NCBI GenBank assembly: GCA_017303355.1
Contig: JAFLCU010000003.1
Span: 62,001-126,000, forward strand
Length of the DNA: 64,000 bases
From: Caulobacterales bacterium
GTDB lineage: Bacteria > Pseudomonadota > Alphaproteobacteria > Caulobacterales > Aquidulcibacteraceae
Direction of reading: 5' to 3'
The translations under genes and the position numbers were made by a program. Position 1 is the first letter of the stretch; the number at the start of each line of letters is the position of its first letter. This document shows positions 25,702-34,758 of this stretch, piece by piece. The notes beneath the pieces are model-generated. The model worked only from the letters and a program-made list of their open reading frames with translations. It was not told where the DNA came from and did no database searches.

Positions 25702-27393
25702 ATGGCGGTAGAAGCCCTCAATCCGAGCCGCGATGATTTCGCGGCCCTCCTCAATGAAAGCCTCGGTTCGCGCGGCATGGTCGAAGGTCGGGTGATGCCC
25801 GCGACCGTTGTCGGCATCGAGCACGACTTTGTCGTCGTTGATATCGGCCTCAAGACCGAAGGCCGCATTCCTCTGCGTGAATTCCTCGTCGACGACGGCG
25901 CGGGCCAACCGAAGGCCGGCGACATTGTCGAAGTCTATCTCGACCGCATTGAAAACGCGCTGGGCGACGCTGTCGTCAGCCGCGAGAAGGCGCGCCGCGA
26001 AGAAGCTTGGACGCGTCTGGAAAAGTCATTCGCCGCCGGCGACGCCGTGAACGGCGCGCTGGTCGGCCGCGTGAAGGGCGGCTTCACTGTCGATCTCGGC
26101 GGCGCGAATGCGTTCCTGCCGGGTTCGCAAGTCGATATCCGCCCGGTCCGCGACGTCGGCCCGCTGATGAATATCGTGCAGCCGTTCGCGATCCTGAAAA
26201 TGGACCGTCAGCGCGGCAACATCGTCGTCTCGCGCCGTGCGGTTCTGGAAGAATCGCGTGCGTCCGAGCGCGCTGAAATCGTCGGCCAATTGAAGGAAGG
26301 CGAAATCCGCGAAGGCGTGGTCAAGAACATCACCGATTACGGCGCGTTCGTGGACCTCGGCGGCATCGACGGCCTGCTGCACGTCACCGACATGAGCTGG
26401 AAGCGCGTCAACCACCCGAGCCAAGTGCTCAACGTGGGCGACACGGTGAAAGTCCAGATCGTGAAGATCAATCCGGACACCCAGCGCATTTCGCTCGGCA
26501 TGAAGCAATTGCTGAACGATCCGTGGGATGGCGTGGATTCCAAGTATCCGGCGGGCGGCAAGTTCACCGGCCGCGTCACCAACATCACTGATTACGGCGC
26601 GTTCGTTGAACTCGAGCCGGGCGTTGAAGGCCTGGTGCACGTCAGCGAAATGAGCTGGACCAAGAAGAACCTGCACCCGTCGAAGATCCTGAGCACGTCT
26701 CAGGAAGTCGATGTGCAAGTGCTCGACGTCGACGGCGAAAAGCGCCGCATCTCGCTGGGCATCAAGCAGGTTCAGAACAACCCGTGGGACGCGTTCCTCG
26801 CCGAACACCCGGTTGGCTCGGTGATCGAAGGCGAAGTGAAGAACGTGACCGAGTTCGGTCTGTTCGTCGGCCTGACGCCGGAACTGGACGGCATGGTCCA
26901 CCTGTCCGACATCGCCTGGGACGCACAGGGTGAAGAAGCCCTTGCCCGTCACAACAAGGGCGACATGGTCCAGGCCAAGGTGCTCGACGTTGATGTCGAA
27001 AAGGAGCGCATCTCACTCGGCATCAAACAAGTCGCCAGCGACCCGATGTCCGACGCCGAGTTCAAGCGCGGCCAGATCATCACGGTCGAGGTTGTCGACG
27101 TCGCCACCGGCGGCATCGAAGTCGCTTTCGGCGAAGGCAATGCGTTGCGCAGCTTCATCCGCAAGTCGGACCTGTCGCGCGATCGTCAGGAGCAGCGCGC
27201 TGACCGCTTCTCCAAGGGCGACCGCATCGACGCCATGGTCACCGGCTTCGACCGTTCGAGCCGCAAGGTCTCGCTCTCGGTCAAGGCGATGGAACTGGCC
27301 GACGAGAAGGAAGCGATCGCGCAATTCGGTTCGTCCGACAGCGGCGCTTCGCTCGGCGACATCCTGGGTGCGGCGCTGAAGAACAAGCAATAA
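25702..27393 (+). CDS. rpsA: 30S ribosomal protein S1
   Basis: A 563-residue RNA-binding protein of the small ribosomal subunit that helps mRNA docking at initiation. Six S1 domains are visible. The first two are divergent. The others carry the repeated ITDYGAFVDLGGIDGLLHV and ITDYGAFVELEPGVEGLVHV signatures, with ends such as RISLGMKQL and RISLGIKQV. The ATG at 25702 is preceded by GGAG at 11 bases. A longer reading from 25681 is unlikely. It follows cmk and precedes ihfB, as in most Alphaproteobacteria, and ends in a strong terminator. Confidence 0.97.
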   Translation: MAVEALNPSRDDFAALLNESLGSRGMVEGRVMPATVVGIEHDFVVVDIGLKTEGRIPLREFLVDDGAGQPKAGDIVEVYLDRIENALGDAVVSREKARREEAWTRLEKSFAAGDAVNGALVGRVKGGFTVDLGGANAFLPGSQVDIRPVRDVGPLMNIVQPFAILKMDRQRGNIVVSRRAVLEESRASERAEIVGQLKEGEIREGVVKNITDYGAFVDLGGIDGLLHVTDMSWKRVNHPSQVLNVGDTVKVQIVKINPDTQRISLGMKQLLNDPWDGVDSKYPAGGKFTGRVTNITDYGAFVELEPGVEGLVHVSEMSWTKKNLHPSKILSTSQEVDVQVLDVDGEKRRISLGIKQVQNNPWDAFLAEHPVGSVIEGEVKNVTEFGLFVGLTPELDGMVHLSDIAWDAQGEEALARHNKGDMVQAKVLDVDVEKERISLGIKQVASDPMSDAEFKRGQIITVEVVDVATGGIEVAFGEGNALRSFIRKSDLSRDRQEQRADRFSKGDRIDAMVTGFDRSSRKVSLSVKAMELADEKEAIAQFGSSDSGASLGDILGAALKNKQ

Positions 27394-27420
27394 GCGCTTA
27401 CCGGCACTGAGAAACGCCAG

Positions 27421-27456
27421 AAGGCCCGGCGCGGACCCCGCGTCGGGCCTTTTCTT
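27421..27456 (+). terminator. Intrinsic terminator of rpsA
   Basis: A 14-base-pair stem (27421-27434 with 27438-27451, one G-T pair) with a three-base loop, running into TTTTCTTT. It lies 27 bases after the rpsA stop. Confidence 0.88.
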
Positions 27457-27541
27457 TCAAAGTTTCAAGCCGATGGGCGGTTGACGGCGGCGTTTTCAGG
27501 CGGCTCTATCGGAGCGGATGGATCAAGGGGAACCCTCAGCC

Positions 27542-27832
27542 ATGCTGCGTTCGGAACTCGTCGCCAAGCTGCAGGAAGAAATGGCGCCGTTGAAGGCCGC
27601 CGAAATCGAGCACGCCGTGGACGTGGTGCTCGATGAAATCTCTACAGCGCTCGCCCAGGACGGCCGCGTCGAGCTGCGCGGCTTTGGCGCGTTCTCGGTG
27701 CGCAAGCGCGACGCCCGCACCGGCCGCAATCCGCGCACCGGCGCCGCCGTGACGGTGGAAGCCAAGAAAGTGCCGTTCTTCAAGCCGGGCAAGGAGCTGC
27801 GGCTGAAAGTGAACGGCGGCGAAGAGCCGTAA
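27542..27832 (+). CDS. ihfB: Integration host factor subunit beta
   Basis: A 96-residue DNA-bending protein of the HU/IHF family that forms a heterodimer with IHF-alpha in the nucleoid. It has the N-terminal [10 protein letters not shown], the beta-arm region with [20 protein letters not shown], and the C-terminal [10 protein letters not shown]. The ATG at 27542 is preferred over 27518: it has AAGGGGA at ten bases and gives the usual family length. The position behind rpsA supports ihfB rather than ihfA or hup. It ends two bases from the convergent stop of the next gene. Confidence 0.94.
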   Translation: MLRSELVAKLQEEMAPLKAAEIEHAVDVVLDEISTALAQDGRVELRGFGAFSVRKRDARTGRNPRTGAAVTVEAKKVPFFKPGKELRLKVNGGEEP

Positions 27833-27834
27833 GC

Positions 27835-28437
27835 TTAGGCGGCGCGCGGCGCACGCTTTTTCATCCAAGCCAGCATTTTCAAAAGCACAGCGATTCCCAG
27901 CAGCGTGAGCGCGGGCATGGCGAGCCAGGGCTTTGCGTCGAGCCGGCCGAGATAGGACACCGTGAACACGATCGCGATGGCGAGGCCGCCGAACGTGTGG
28001 AGCACCTTCCAATTGCGTGGACCTAGTTTGCGCACAGACCAATCGTTCGACGTGAGCGCCATCGCCGCGATCAAGACGTACGTGAAGCCGCCGCCGTAAA
28101 TCGTCTTCGCGCTCGGCTGCGCGGCAAACACAAACACCGCAATTGAAAGCGCCGCGAAATGCACGAAGTGCGCGGCCGCGAAACTCAAGCCGATCGCGCG
28201 CCGCCGCCGCAACATCACATTGCGCCAGCCACCAGGCCATAAATTCGCCAAAGCCGAGGCTGACCATGCGGCCACGAAAATTGGAAACGAGAGCCGCGCC
28301 GTGTAGCGCGCCGCCGCCCCCGCCCCCTCCGCGGTCCAACCGCCAAACTCAGCATAACCAAAGACCGCCACGCCCACCGCGGCGAGTGCGGCCAAGCCGA
28401 TGATCGCCAGCGTTGAGACGATGCGTTGCGCAGCCAT
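27835..28437 (-). CDS. Ferric reductase-like transmembrane heme protein
   Basis: A 200-residue membrane protein with about six hydrophobic segments. Histidines inside helices (AAHFVHFAALS and VLHTFGGLAIA) are spaced like the heme-b ligands of ferric-reductase-like/MsrQ-type proteins. The flavin and NADPH domains are absent, so an electron partner would be separate. The motifs that distinguish MsrQ are not clear, and no msrP is nearby. The ATG at 28437 follows GGGAGG. The gene is divergent from the TetR gene, with a palindromic operator in the 93-base gap, so it is the likely target of that regulator. Confidence 0.72.
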   Translation of the reverse strand: MAAQRIVSTLAIIGLAALAAVGVAVFGYAEFGGWTAEGAGAAARYTARLSFPIFVAAWSASALANLWPGGWRNVMLRRRRAIGLSFAAAHFVHFAALSIAVFVFAAQPSAKTIYGGGFTYVLIAAMALTSNDWSVRKLGPRNWKVLHTFGGLAIAIVFTVSYLGRLDAKPWLAMPALTLLGIAVLLKMLAWMKKRAPRAA

Positions 28438-28497
28438 GTGCGACCTCCCGGGCGATCGTTCGCGCATAAGGCCGCGCGGGTTACACGACGGCGCTTG

Positions 28498-28534
28498 TCA
28501 TACCGATAGTATGAGAATCATACTCAGAGTATGA
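28498..28534. promoter_or_regulatory. Probable TetR operator: alternating TCATAC / AGTATGA half-sites
   Basis: A perfect inverted repeat AGTATGA-GAA-TCATACT lies at 28508-28524. It is flanked by a TCATAC half-site at 28499-28504 and another AGTATGA at 28528-28534 that overlaps the ATG of the TetR gene. The spacing suggests two overlapping operators controlling both divergent genes. Confidence 0.7.
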
Positions 28535-29109
28535 CGTCAAGCTCCAACCGCGAACGCTTGGTCGCCGCCGCGCGAAAACTCTTCAGCGCGCGGGGTTTCG
28601 CCGATGTGTCCGTGGATGAAATCGCGGCCGCCGCAGGGCTGACCAAGGGCGCGGTCTATTATCAATTCGCCGACAAGACCGACCTCTTCCGCGCCGCCTG
28701 CGAAAGCGTGCTCGACGACATCATGGCCCAGGTCACCAAGGAGACGATGGGCCATGTCGCGCACTTGAATGACGAGATCGTCACCGGCGGCGACATTCTG
28801 TTCGATGCTTATGAAAGCATGGACGCGCGCCGCTTGCTGCTGATGGACGGCCCTTCCGTACTCGGCCACGTCCAATGGACGGCGATGCAGGAGAAACTGC
28901 GCATCGGCTTAGGCGAACACGCACTCGGCCACCTTGCCGACAACGGGCTCATCCCCAAGCGCATGATCCCGATGCTCGCGCACCTGCTGTTCGGCGCGTT
29001 CACCCAAGGCGCGTTGCAGATCGCCACCTCGGACGATCCCGCCAGCGCCAGCAAACAAGCCCGCGCCGCCTACAAAAGGCTAGCCCAAGGCCTGCTCGCC
29101 AAAGTCTAA
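28531..29109 (+). CDS. TetR/AcrR family transcriptional regulator
   Basis: A 192-residue repressor-type protein. Residues ~8-55 form the DNA-binding domain (RLVAAARKLFSARGFADVSV, then AAAGLTKGAVYYQFADKTDL). The C-terminal helical domain is the ligand/dimer part. No ribosome-binding site precedes the ATG at 28531. The start codon lies inside a half-site of the presumed operator, so the transcript may be leaderless and strongly autorepressed. It is divergent from the heme membrane protein gene. The last four bases overlap the convergent neighbour. Confidence 0.9.
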   Translation: MTSSSNRERLVAAARKLFSARGFADVSVDEIAAAAGLTKGAVYYQFADKTDLFRAACESVLDDIMAQVTKETMGHVAHLNDEIVTGGDILFDAYESMDARRLLLMDGPSVLGHVQWTAMQEKLRIGLGEHALGHLADNGLIPKRMIPMLAHLLFGAFTQGALQIATSDDPASASKQARAAYKRLAQGLLAKV

Positions 29110-30116
29110 CGCCGGTGCATATCCACGACACGCTGCCAATTGGCGAGCGTGCCGCGATAGGTTTCCAGCTGGCCGCGCGCGAATGTTTCCATGTCTGGCG
29201 CGTATTGCGGCTGATAATAGTAACTCGCCACCGGCTTGCGGCCCGCGACCTCGATGAAAGTCTCGATGCCCTGCACGGCGCGCTGTGATTGCGCCAGATT
29301 TTGCTCGGGCGTCGCGCCCGGCACGAGTTGGATGAATTGCGGCCGCATCGGATCCCAATAGGCGAAAGGCAGGTCGGCATCGATCGCGCGTGCTTCATTG
29401 AGCAAAGCGAACGCTTCATCGTTCGAATCTATATTGCGCGCCGCCGTCACCAGCATCGACGCATCGCGCCGCTCGCGGCCGACTTGGATCATCTGCGCCA
29501 GCAATTGCTCGCGCGTCAGCGCGCTGCGGCCTGCTTGGAAATAGAGGTCGGCTGCATCGAGCTTGTTGGGCGTGTGGCGGCGATAGAGTTCCTGGATCGC
29601 ATCCCACGAAGCGGCCGCGTCGCGGCGCATCATGTTGTGAATCCAGGCGTTGCGATAGAAATCCTCGGCCGAGCGCGGATTGCGCACGAGTTCGCCAGAG
29701 GAGGTTACGTCACGGATCGCTGTCGTATCTTCGCGGATCGCGCTCACATCTTCCTGGATCAGGCCCAGCTGCGTGCCGATGCGCTCGGTCGCTGTCGTGC
29801 CTTGGCCGGCGAGCAGCAGCAGCACGACGCCGATGGTGGCGAACAGCATGACGCGGAAGGCGTCGCATTCGCGGCACTGAATGGCCTGCTCTTGCGCGGC
29901 GGGCTCGGCGGTGGCGGGGATTTTGCTCACCTGCCCCAGGCAAAACCACGAGAGCAGGCCGGCCAGGCCCACGGCGGGCCACACCAGGATTTGCGGCGAA
30001 GCGATATTGCCCAGGAAACTGGCGAAATCGCCCGCCAGCGAAACGATGCCGCCGACAACCACGAAGAGCGGCCCGCGCTCCGGCCATATGACACGCCACA
30101 GCGTTGCGAAGTTCAT
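29106..30116 (-). CDS. Membrane protein of unknown function with soluble helical C-terminus
   Basis: A 336-residue protein. Three hydrophobic helices are predicted (residues ~17-34, 43-61 and 88-105). A CxxC pair (Cys81, Cys84 in QCRECDAF) lies in the loop between the second and third. The C-terminal ~220 residues are soluble, with helical repeat-like segments (DAADLYFQAGRSALTREQL; ASMLVTAARNIDSNDEAF) reminiscent of TPR repeats. The ATG at 30116 follows GGGAGGG. The stop overlaps the convergent TetR stop. I cannot assign a function; the CxxC might bind metal or form a disulfide. Confidence 0.68.
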   Translation of the reverse strand: MNFATLWRVIWPERGPLFVVVGGIVSLAGDFASFLGNIASPQILVWPAVGLAGLLSWFCLGQVSKIPATAEPAAQEQAIQCRECDAFRVMLFATIGVVLLLLAGQGTTATERIGTQLGLIQEDVSAIREDTTAIRDVTSSGELVRNPRSAEDFYRNAWIHNMMRRDAAASWDAIQELYRRHTPNKLDAADLYFQAGRSALTREQLLAQMIQVGRERRDASMLVTAARNIDSNDEAFALLNEARAIDADLPFAYWDPMRPQFIQLVPGATPEQNLAQSQRAVQGIETFIEVAGRKPVASYYYQPQYAPDMETFARGQLETYRGTLANWQRVVDMHRR

Positions 30117-30240
30117 CGGTCGCCCTCCCCCACTAGCGCGCCCCAATCTTGGTAACACCGGCTATTGTGTCAATTGCCGCGACTAGAAAAGCGTTGCGAA
30201 CCCTGGCATCGAAACCTCGCAAATGGACGGGAGTTGACGC

Positions 30241-30675
30241 ATGTCGATGCTCAAGGAATTTCGGGAATTCGCCCTCAAGGGCAGCGTTGTCGATCTCGCG
30301 GTCGGCGTGATCATCGGCGCCGCGTTCGGCACGATCGTCTCGTCGCTGGTGGACGACATCATCATGCCGCCGATCGGCTTGCTGCTCGCGGGCATCGATT
30401 TCTCGACGCTGAAGCTGATCCTGAAGGCGGCGACGCCGGCCATCGGCGCTGAAGGCGCAGCGAATTATGTGGCGGCGACGCCGGAAGTCGCGATCAACTA
30501 CGGCAAGTTCATCAATGCCGCGATCAAGTTCACGATTGTGGCCTGGGTGCTCTTCCTGGTGATCAAGGGCATGAACGCGATGAAGCGCAAGGAAGAAGCC
30601 AAGCCCGCGCCGGTCGCCGAAACACCGGCCGACATCAAGCTGCTCACGGAAATCCGTGATTTGTTGAAGAAGTAG
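30241..30675 (+). CDS. mscL: Large-conductance mechanosensitive channel
   Basis: A 144-residue inner-membrane channel that opens under hypo-osmotic stress. The N-terminal helix [14 protein letters not shown] leads into TM1 ([20 protein letters not shown]) with the glycine-rich gate. TM2 is [16 protein letters not shown], and the C-terminal helix [17 protein letters not shown] is the pentamer bundle. The ATG follows GGGAG. A family-3 repeat begins seven bases after the stop. Confidence 0.96.
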   Translation: MSMLKEFREFALKGSVVDLAVGVIIGAAFGTIVSSLVDDIIMPPIGLLLAGIDFSTLKLILKAATPAIGAEGAANYVAATPEVAINYGKFINAAIKFTIVAWVLFLVIKGMNAMKRKEEAKPAPVAETPADIKLLTEIRDLLKK

Positions 30676-30681
30676 CGCCGT

Positions 30682-30790
30682 CCGTCATCCCGGCCGAGCG
30701 GAGCGAGAGCCGGGATCCAGGGGCCAAGGACTGTGCGCGTTGCCCTGGGTCCCGGGTTCTTCGCTTCGCGAAGCCCCGGGATGACGACGG
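30682..30790. repeat. Palindromic repeat, family 3 (GTCATCCCGG type)
   Basis: A ~109-base unit framed by CCGTCATCCCGG and CCGGGATGACGACGG. Nested arms CCGGGATCCAGGGGCCAA / TTGCCCTGGGTCCCGGG and a central CTTCGCTTCGCGAAG hairpin lie within. The same type occurs at 34644-34750 and, shortened, at 46722-46762. It lies between mscL and trpF and may stop mscL transcription. Confidence 0.85.
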
Positions 30791-30815
30791 AGCGTTTTGC
30801 GCCTAACTCCTCCCA

Positions 30816-31448
30816 ATGGCTGAATCCAAAATCTGCGGCATCACCAGCGCCGATGCGCTGGACGCAGCCCTTGCGGGTGGTGCGCGCTATGTCGGCCTGG
30901 TGTTCTTCCCGCGCAGCCCGCGCCATGTGGCGATGGCGCATGCGGGCGCGCTGGCGCGCCGGGCCAAGGGCCGGGCGGAGGTGGTGGCGGTCACGGTGAA
31001 CGCCGATGACGAATTGTTGGCCGAGATCGCAGCCAAAGTGGCCCCGGACTGGATCCAGGCCCACGGCGAGGAAAGCCCGGCCCGGACGGCCCAGCTCCGT
31101 CAATTCGCGCAGCGGGGGGTCATCAAGGCGCTGGGCATTGCCCGGGCCGAGGATTTCGCCCAGGCCGCCGGCTTCGAGCCGGCCGCTGAGATGCTGCTGT
31201 TCGACGCCAAACCGCCCCCAGGCGGGCTCCCGGGCGGCAATGCGCTGGCGTTTGATTGGGCAATCCTGGCGGGGCGGCGGTTTGGCCGGCCGTGGTTCTT
31301 GTCCGGGGGGCTGAACCCGGAGAACGTGGCCGAGGCGATTACTGCCTCCGGGGCGGCCCTGGTGGACGTCTCCTCTGGCGTGGAAGCCTCCCCCGGCCTA
31401 AAGGACCCGCTCCGGATCGCCCAATTCTTGGCCGCAGCCAGAGCCTAA
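30816..31448 (+). CDS. trpF: Phosphoribosylanthranilate isomerase
   Basis: A 210-residue TIM-barrel enzyme of tryptophan synthesis that converts phosphoribosylanthranilate to Cd[13 protein letters not shown] at the N-terminus holds the catalytic cysteine, [12 protein letters not shown] is the phosphate-side loop, and the C-terminal [10 protein letters not shown] and [11 protein letters not shown] are standard. An in-frame stop lies four codons upstream, which fixes the ATG at 30816, yet no Shine-Dalgarno sequence is visible. It is the first gene of trpFBA-accD-folC. trpB begins eight bases after its stop. Confidence 0.96.
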   Translation: MAESKICGITSADALDAALAGGARYVGLVFFPRSPRHVAMAHAGALARRAKGRAEVVAVTVNADDELLAEIAAKVAPDWIQAHGEESPARTAQLRQFAQRGVIKALGIARAEDFAQAAGFEPAAEMLLFDAKPPPGGLPGGNALAFDWAILAGRRFGRPWFLSGGLNPENVAEAITASGAALVDVSSGVEASPGLKDPLRIAQFLAAARA

Positions 31449-31456
31449 ACTGTCTC

Positions 31457-32671
31457 ATGGACGTTCGTCGCAACTGGCAGGACCTGCCCGATTCCAATGG
31501 CCGCTTTGGCCAATATGGCGGGCGCTTCGTGGCCGAAACCCTGATGCCGCTGATCCTCGACCTGGAGCGCGCCTATCGCGACGCCCAGGCCGATCCGGCG
31601 TTCGCCGCGACAATGGACGATTTCTGGACCCACTACGTCGGTCGCCCGTCGCCGCTCTATTTCGCCGAGCGCCTGACTGACCATTTCGGCGGCGCGAAAA
31701 TCTATTTCAAACGCGACGAGCTCAATCACACCGGCGCGCACAAGATCAACAATTGCCTCGGCCAAGTGCTGCTCGCGCTGCGCATGGGCAAGACACGCAT
31801 CATCGCCGAGACCGGCGCCGGCCAACACGGCGTCGCCACCGCGACCGTGTGCGCGCGCTTCGGCCTGCCGTGCGTCGTGTTCATGGGCGCCACTGACATC
31901 GAGCGGCAAAAGCCCAACGTCTTCCGCATGAAACTGCTCGGCGCCGAAGTGCGCCCGGTCACGTCGGGCGCGGCCACGCTGAAGGACGCCATGAACGAAG
32001 CGCTGCGCGATTGGGTCACCAATGTGCACGACACGTTCTATTGCATCGGCACCGCCGCTGGCCCGCATCCGTATCCGGAAATGGTGCGCGACTTCCAAAG
32101 CGTGATTGGCCGCGAAGCGCGCGCGCAAATCCTCGAACGCGAAGGCCGCTTGCCTGACGCGGTGATGGCCTGCATCGGCGGTGGTTCAAACGCGATCGGA
32201 CTTTTCCACCCGTTCCTCGACGACGAAGAGGTGAAGCTCTACGGCGTCGAAGCCGCGGGGCTTGGCCTCAACACGATCGACAAGCACGCCGCCGCCATCA
32301 ATGGCGGCAAGCCGGGCGTGCTGCACGGCAACCGCACCTATCTTTTGCAGGACGATGACGGCCAAATCATCGAAGGCCATTCGATCAGCGCCGGCCTCGA
32401 CTATCCCGGCGTCGGCCCCGAGCATTCCTATTTGAGCGATATCGGCCGCGCGAAATATCTCAGCGCCACCGACGACGAAGCGCTCGAAGCGTTCAAGCTT
32501 TGCGCCCGCCTGGAAGGCATCCTGCCCGCACTCGAACCCTCGCACGCGCTCGCGCGCGTCGGCGAAGTCGCCAAGGAGATCGGCAAGGGCGGCCTGCTCA
32601 TCATGAACCTCTGCGGCCGCGGCGACAAAGACGTGTTCACCGTGGCGGACGCGCTCGGGGTGAAGATATGA
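31457..32671 (+). CDS. trpB: Tryptophan synthase beta chain
   Basis: A 404-residue PLP enzyme that joins indole and serine. The PLP lysine is in [15 protein letters not shown], the phosphate-binding loop is [13 protein letters not shown], and the substrate loop is [13 protein letters not shown]. The C-terminal part has [13 protein letters not shown]. The ATG at 31457 lies eight bases after trpF. It works as an alpha2-beta2 complex with TrpA, whose gene follows after a 142-base gap filled by a repeat. Adjacent trpB-trpA are usually coupled, so this gap is unusual. Confidence 0.97.
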   Translation: MDVRRNWQDLPDSNGRFGQYGGRFVAETLMPLILDLERAYRDAQADPAFAATMDDFWTHYVGRPSPLYFAERLTDHFGGAKIYFKRDELNHTGAHKINNCLGQVLLALRMGKTRIIAETGAGQHGVATATVCARFGLPCVVFMGATDIERQKPNVFRMKLLGAEVRPVTSGAATLKDAMNEALRDWVTNVHDTFYCIGTAAGPHPYPEMVRDFQSVIGREARAQILEREGRLPDAVMACIGGGSNAIGLFHPFLDDEEVKLYGVEAAGLGLNTIDKHAAAINGGKPGVLHGNRTYLLQDDDGQIIEGHSISAGLDYPGVGPEHSYLSDIGRAKYLSATDDEALEAFKLCARLEGILPALEPSHALARVGEVAKEIGKGGLLIMNLCGRGDKDVFTVADALGVKI

Positions 32672-32685
32672 TGCGCGGAGCAAAC

Positions 32686-32810
32686 TGCTCCCCCGTTTAC
32701 GGGGGAGCTGTCACGCGCAGCGTGACTAAGGGGGCGCGGCGTGCGCATTTGTCAGACTTTCCCCCTCCCGCTCGCTTCGCTCGCGACCTCCCCCGCAAGC
32801 GGGGGAAGAG
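32686..32810. repeat. Palindromic repeat, family 4, inserted between trpB and trpA
   Basis: Inverted copy of the 25499-25609 unit. It begins TGCTCCCCCGTTTACGGGGG, contains GTCACGCGCAGCGTGAC and CGCTCGCTTCGCTCGCGA, and ends with the hairpin CCCCCGCAAGCGGGGG followed by AAGAG. The last arm supplies the purine-rich stretch just before the trpA start. Confidence 0.87.
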
Positions 32811-32813
32811 TTT

Positions 32814-33638
32814 ATGACCCGCCTCTCCACCCGCTTCGCATCGCTTAAGCGCGAGGGCCGCGCTGGTCTCGTCGCGTACATCATGGCGAGCGATCCTGAT
32901 CATGAGACATGCTTTGAAATCCTGCGCGGTCTGCCCGCCGCCGGCGCGGATGTGATCGAGCTTGGCTTTCCCTTCTCCGATCCAATGGCCGACGGCGTCT
33001 CCATCCAGCTCGCCGCACAACGCGCACTGAAGGCTGGTGGCTCGCTACGCAAAACGCTCGATCTCGCGCGCCGCTTCCGCGCCGAGGATCAAGACACGCC
33101 GCTCATCCTCATGGGCTACGCCAACCCCGTCGAGCACATGAGCTACGATGTGTTCTCGCGCGAAATGGCCAGCGCCGGCGCCGACGGCGCCATCATCGTC
33201 GACCTGCCGCCGGAGGAAGACGCCCCGCTCCGCGCCGCCTTCGCGCCGCACGATCTCTCGATCATCCGCCTGGCCACGCCGACCACCAACGATAACCGTT
33301 TAACCAAGGTGCTCGAAGGCGCCTCCGGGTTCCTGTATTATGTCTCCGTCGCGGGCGTGACGGGCACGAACGCGGCCAGCACGGAGGCTGTGCAAAACGC
33401 CGTTACGCGCCTGAAGCGCGCCACGAAACTGCCGATCGCCGTGGGCTTCGGCGTGCGCGAACCGGAAGCGGCGCGCGCCATCGCCCGCACCGCCGACGCC
33501 GTCGTCGTCGGTTCGGCGTTTGTAGATGAAATCGCGGCCGGCGGCTCTGAGCAAGCCGTCGAACGCGTCTTGCGCAAAGTGAAACAGCTAAGCGAAGCTG
33601 TGCGCTCCGCGCGGGCAAAGGAAGGGACACCCGCATGA
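32814..33638 (+). CDS. trpA: Tryptophan synthase alpha chain
   Basis: A 274-residue TIM barrel that cleaves indole-3-glycerol phosphate to indole for TrpB. The catalytic glutamate is in [16 protein letters not shown], the catalytic aspartate in [12 protein letters not shown], and phosphate loops are VAGVTGTNA and GFGVREPE. The ribosome-binding site GGGGGAAGAG lies in the 3' arm of the family-4 repeat hairpin directly upstream. The stop overlaps the accD start (ATGA), so the two are translationally coupled. Confidence 0.97.
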   Translation: MTRLSTRFASLKREGRAGLVAYIMASDPDHETCFEILRGLPAAGADVIELGFPFSDPMADGVSIQLAAQRALKAGGSLRKTLDLARRFRAEDQDTPLILMGYANPVEHMSYDVFSREMASAGADGAIIVDLPPEEDAPLRAAFAPHDLSIIRLATPTTNDNRLTKVLEGASGFLYYVSVAGVTGTNAASTEAVQNAVTRLKRATKLPIAVGFGVREPEAARAIARTADAVVVGSAFVDEIAAGGSEQAVERVLRKVKQLSEAVRSARAKEGTPA

Positions 33639-34621
33639 ATTGGCTGTCGAATTTCGCACGCCCCGGCCTGAACAAGAAAAAAGGCGACGAGGAAAAGCGC
33701 GATACGCCGGATAATCTCTGGATCAAGGACCCGCTGAGCGGCGAGCTGATTTATCGCTCTGGGCTTGAAGCCTCCGATTGGGTGACGCCCTCGGGCTTTC
33801 ACATGCGCATCGGCCCCGACGCGCGCTTCAAGCAGATGTTCGACGAGCAGACATGGCAGACGATCACGCTGCCGAAGGTGATCGCCGATCCGCTGAAATT
33901 CAAAGACGACAAGAAATATGTCGATCGCCTGAAGAGCGCGCGCGCCAAGGTCGGCCGCGAGGATTGCATGGCGGCGGGCTATGGCCGCATCGGCGGCGCC
34001 CACGCTGTCGTGCTGGTGCAGGATTTCGAATTCATGGGCGGCTCGCTCGGCATGGCGGCGGGCGAAAGCTTTGTCACCGCCGCTGAAGCCGCGGTACGCC
34101 GCAAGGCGGCGATGATCATGGTGACGTCGTCCGGCGGCGCGCGCATGCAGGAAGGCATTCTCTCGCTGATGCAGATGCCGCGCACGACTTTGGCGATCCA
34201 AATGCTGCGCGAAGCGGGTTTGCCCTACATCGTCGTGCTGGCCGATCCGACCACGGGCGGCGTAACCGCGTCGTACGCGATGCTGGGCGACGTGCAGATC
34301 GCGGAGCCAGGCGCGCTGATCGGCTTTGCCGGCCCGCGCGTGATCGAGCAGACCATTCGTCAGAAGTTGCCGGAAGGCTTTCAGCGCTCGGAATATCTGC
34401 TCGACAAAGGCATGGTCGATCTCGTCGTCGATCGCCGGCAGTTGAAAGCGACCATCGCCACGCTGCTTTCGGTGCTGATGCACAAGAACGCCGCCAAGCA
34501 AGGCGATAGCGGCGAAACGTTCGAGCTGACGGATCTCGCGGGCGAGGAAGAAGCTGAGGCGCCGCGCGGCAAGCGTAAGCCGAGCGCAAGCAAGCCGGCC
34601 CGCGCGAAGGCGGCGGAGTAG
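33635..34621 (+). CDS. accD: Acetyl-CoA carboxylase carboxyltransferase subunit beta, lacking the zinc-ribbon cysteines
   Basis: A 328-residue subunit of the carboxyltransferase that makes malonyl-CoA for fatty-acid synthesis, working with AccA. The crotonase-like core is intact ([42 protein letters not shown]). The N-terminal segment that holds a four-cysteine zinc ribbon in E. coli is present as [18 protein letters not shown] to [10 protein letters not shown], but with none of the four cysteines. The C-terminal tail is charged and low-complexity. It starts within the trpA stop; trpA-accD-folC is the common alphaproteobacterial order. Confidence 0.95.
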   Translation: MNWLSNFARPGLNKKKGDEEKRDTPDNLWIKDPLSGELIYRSGLEASDWVTPSGFHMRIGPDARFKQMFDEQTWQTITLPKVIADPLKFKDDKKYVDRLKSARAKVGREDCMAAGYGRIGGAHAVVLVQDFEFMGGSLGMAAGESFVTAAEAAVRRKAAMIMVTSSGGARMQEGILSLMQMPRTTLAIQMLREAGLPYIVVLADPTTGGVTASYAMLGDVQIAEPGALIGFAGPRVIEQTIRQKLPEGFQRSEYLLDKGMVDLVVDRRQLKATIATLLSVLMHKNAAKQGDSGETFELTDLAGEEEAEAPRGKRKPSASKPARAKAAE

Positions 34622-34643
34622 CATCACCGCTGAATGAATAAGC

Positions 34644-34750
34644 TCCGTCATCCCGGATACGCGGAGCGTGATCCGGGACCCAGGGGCAAATGGCAGTGCG
34701 TTGGCCCCTGGGTCCCGGCTTCAATGCTACGCATTGCCCCGGGATGACGA
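34644..34750. repeat. Palindromic repeat, family 3
   Basis: A ~107-base unit framed by CTCCGTCATCCCGG and CCCCGGGATGACGAAG, with inner arms GATCCGGGACCCAGGGGC / GGCCCCTGGGTCCCGGC. It is the same family as 30682-30790. It fills the accD-folC gap. Confidence 0.85.
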
Positions 34751-34758
34751 AGTGAAAA

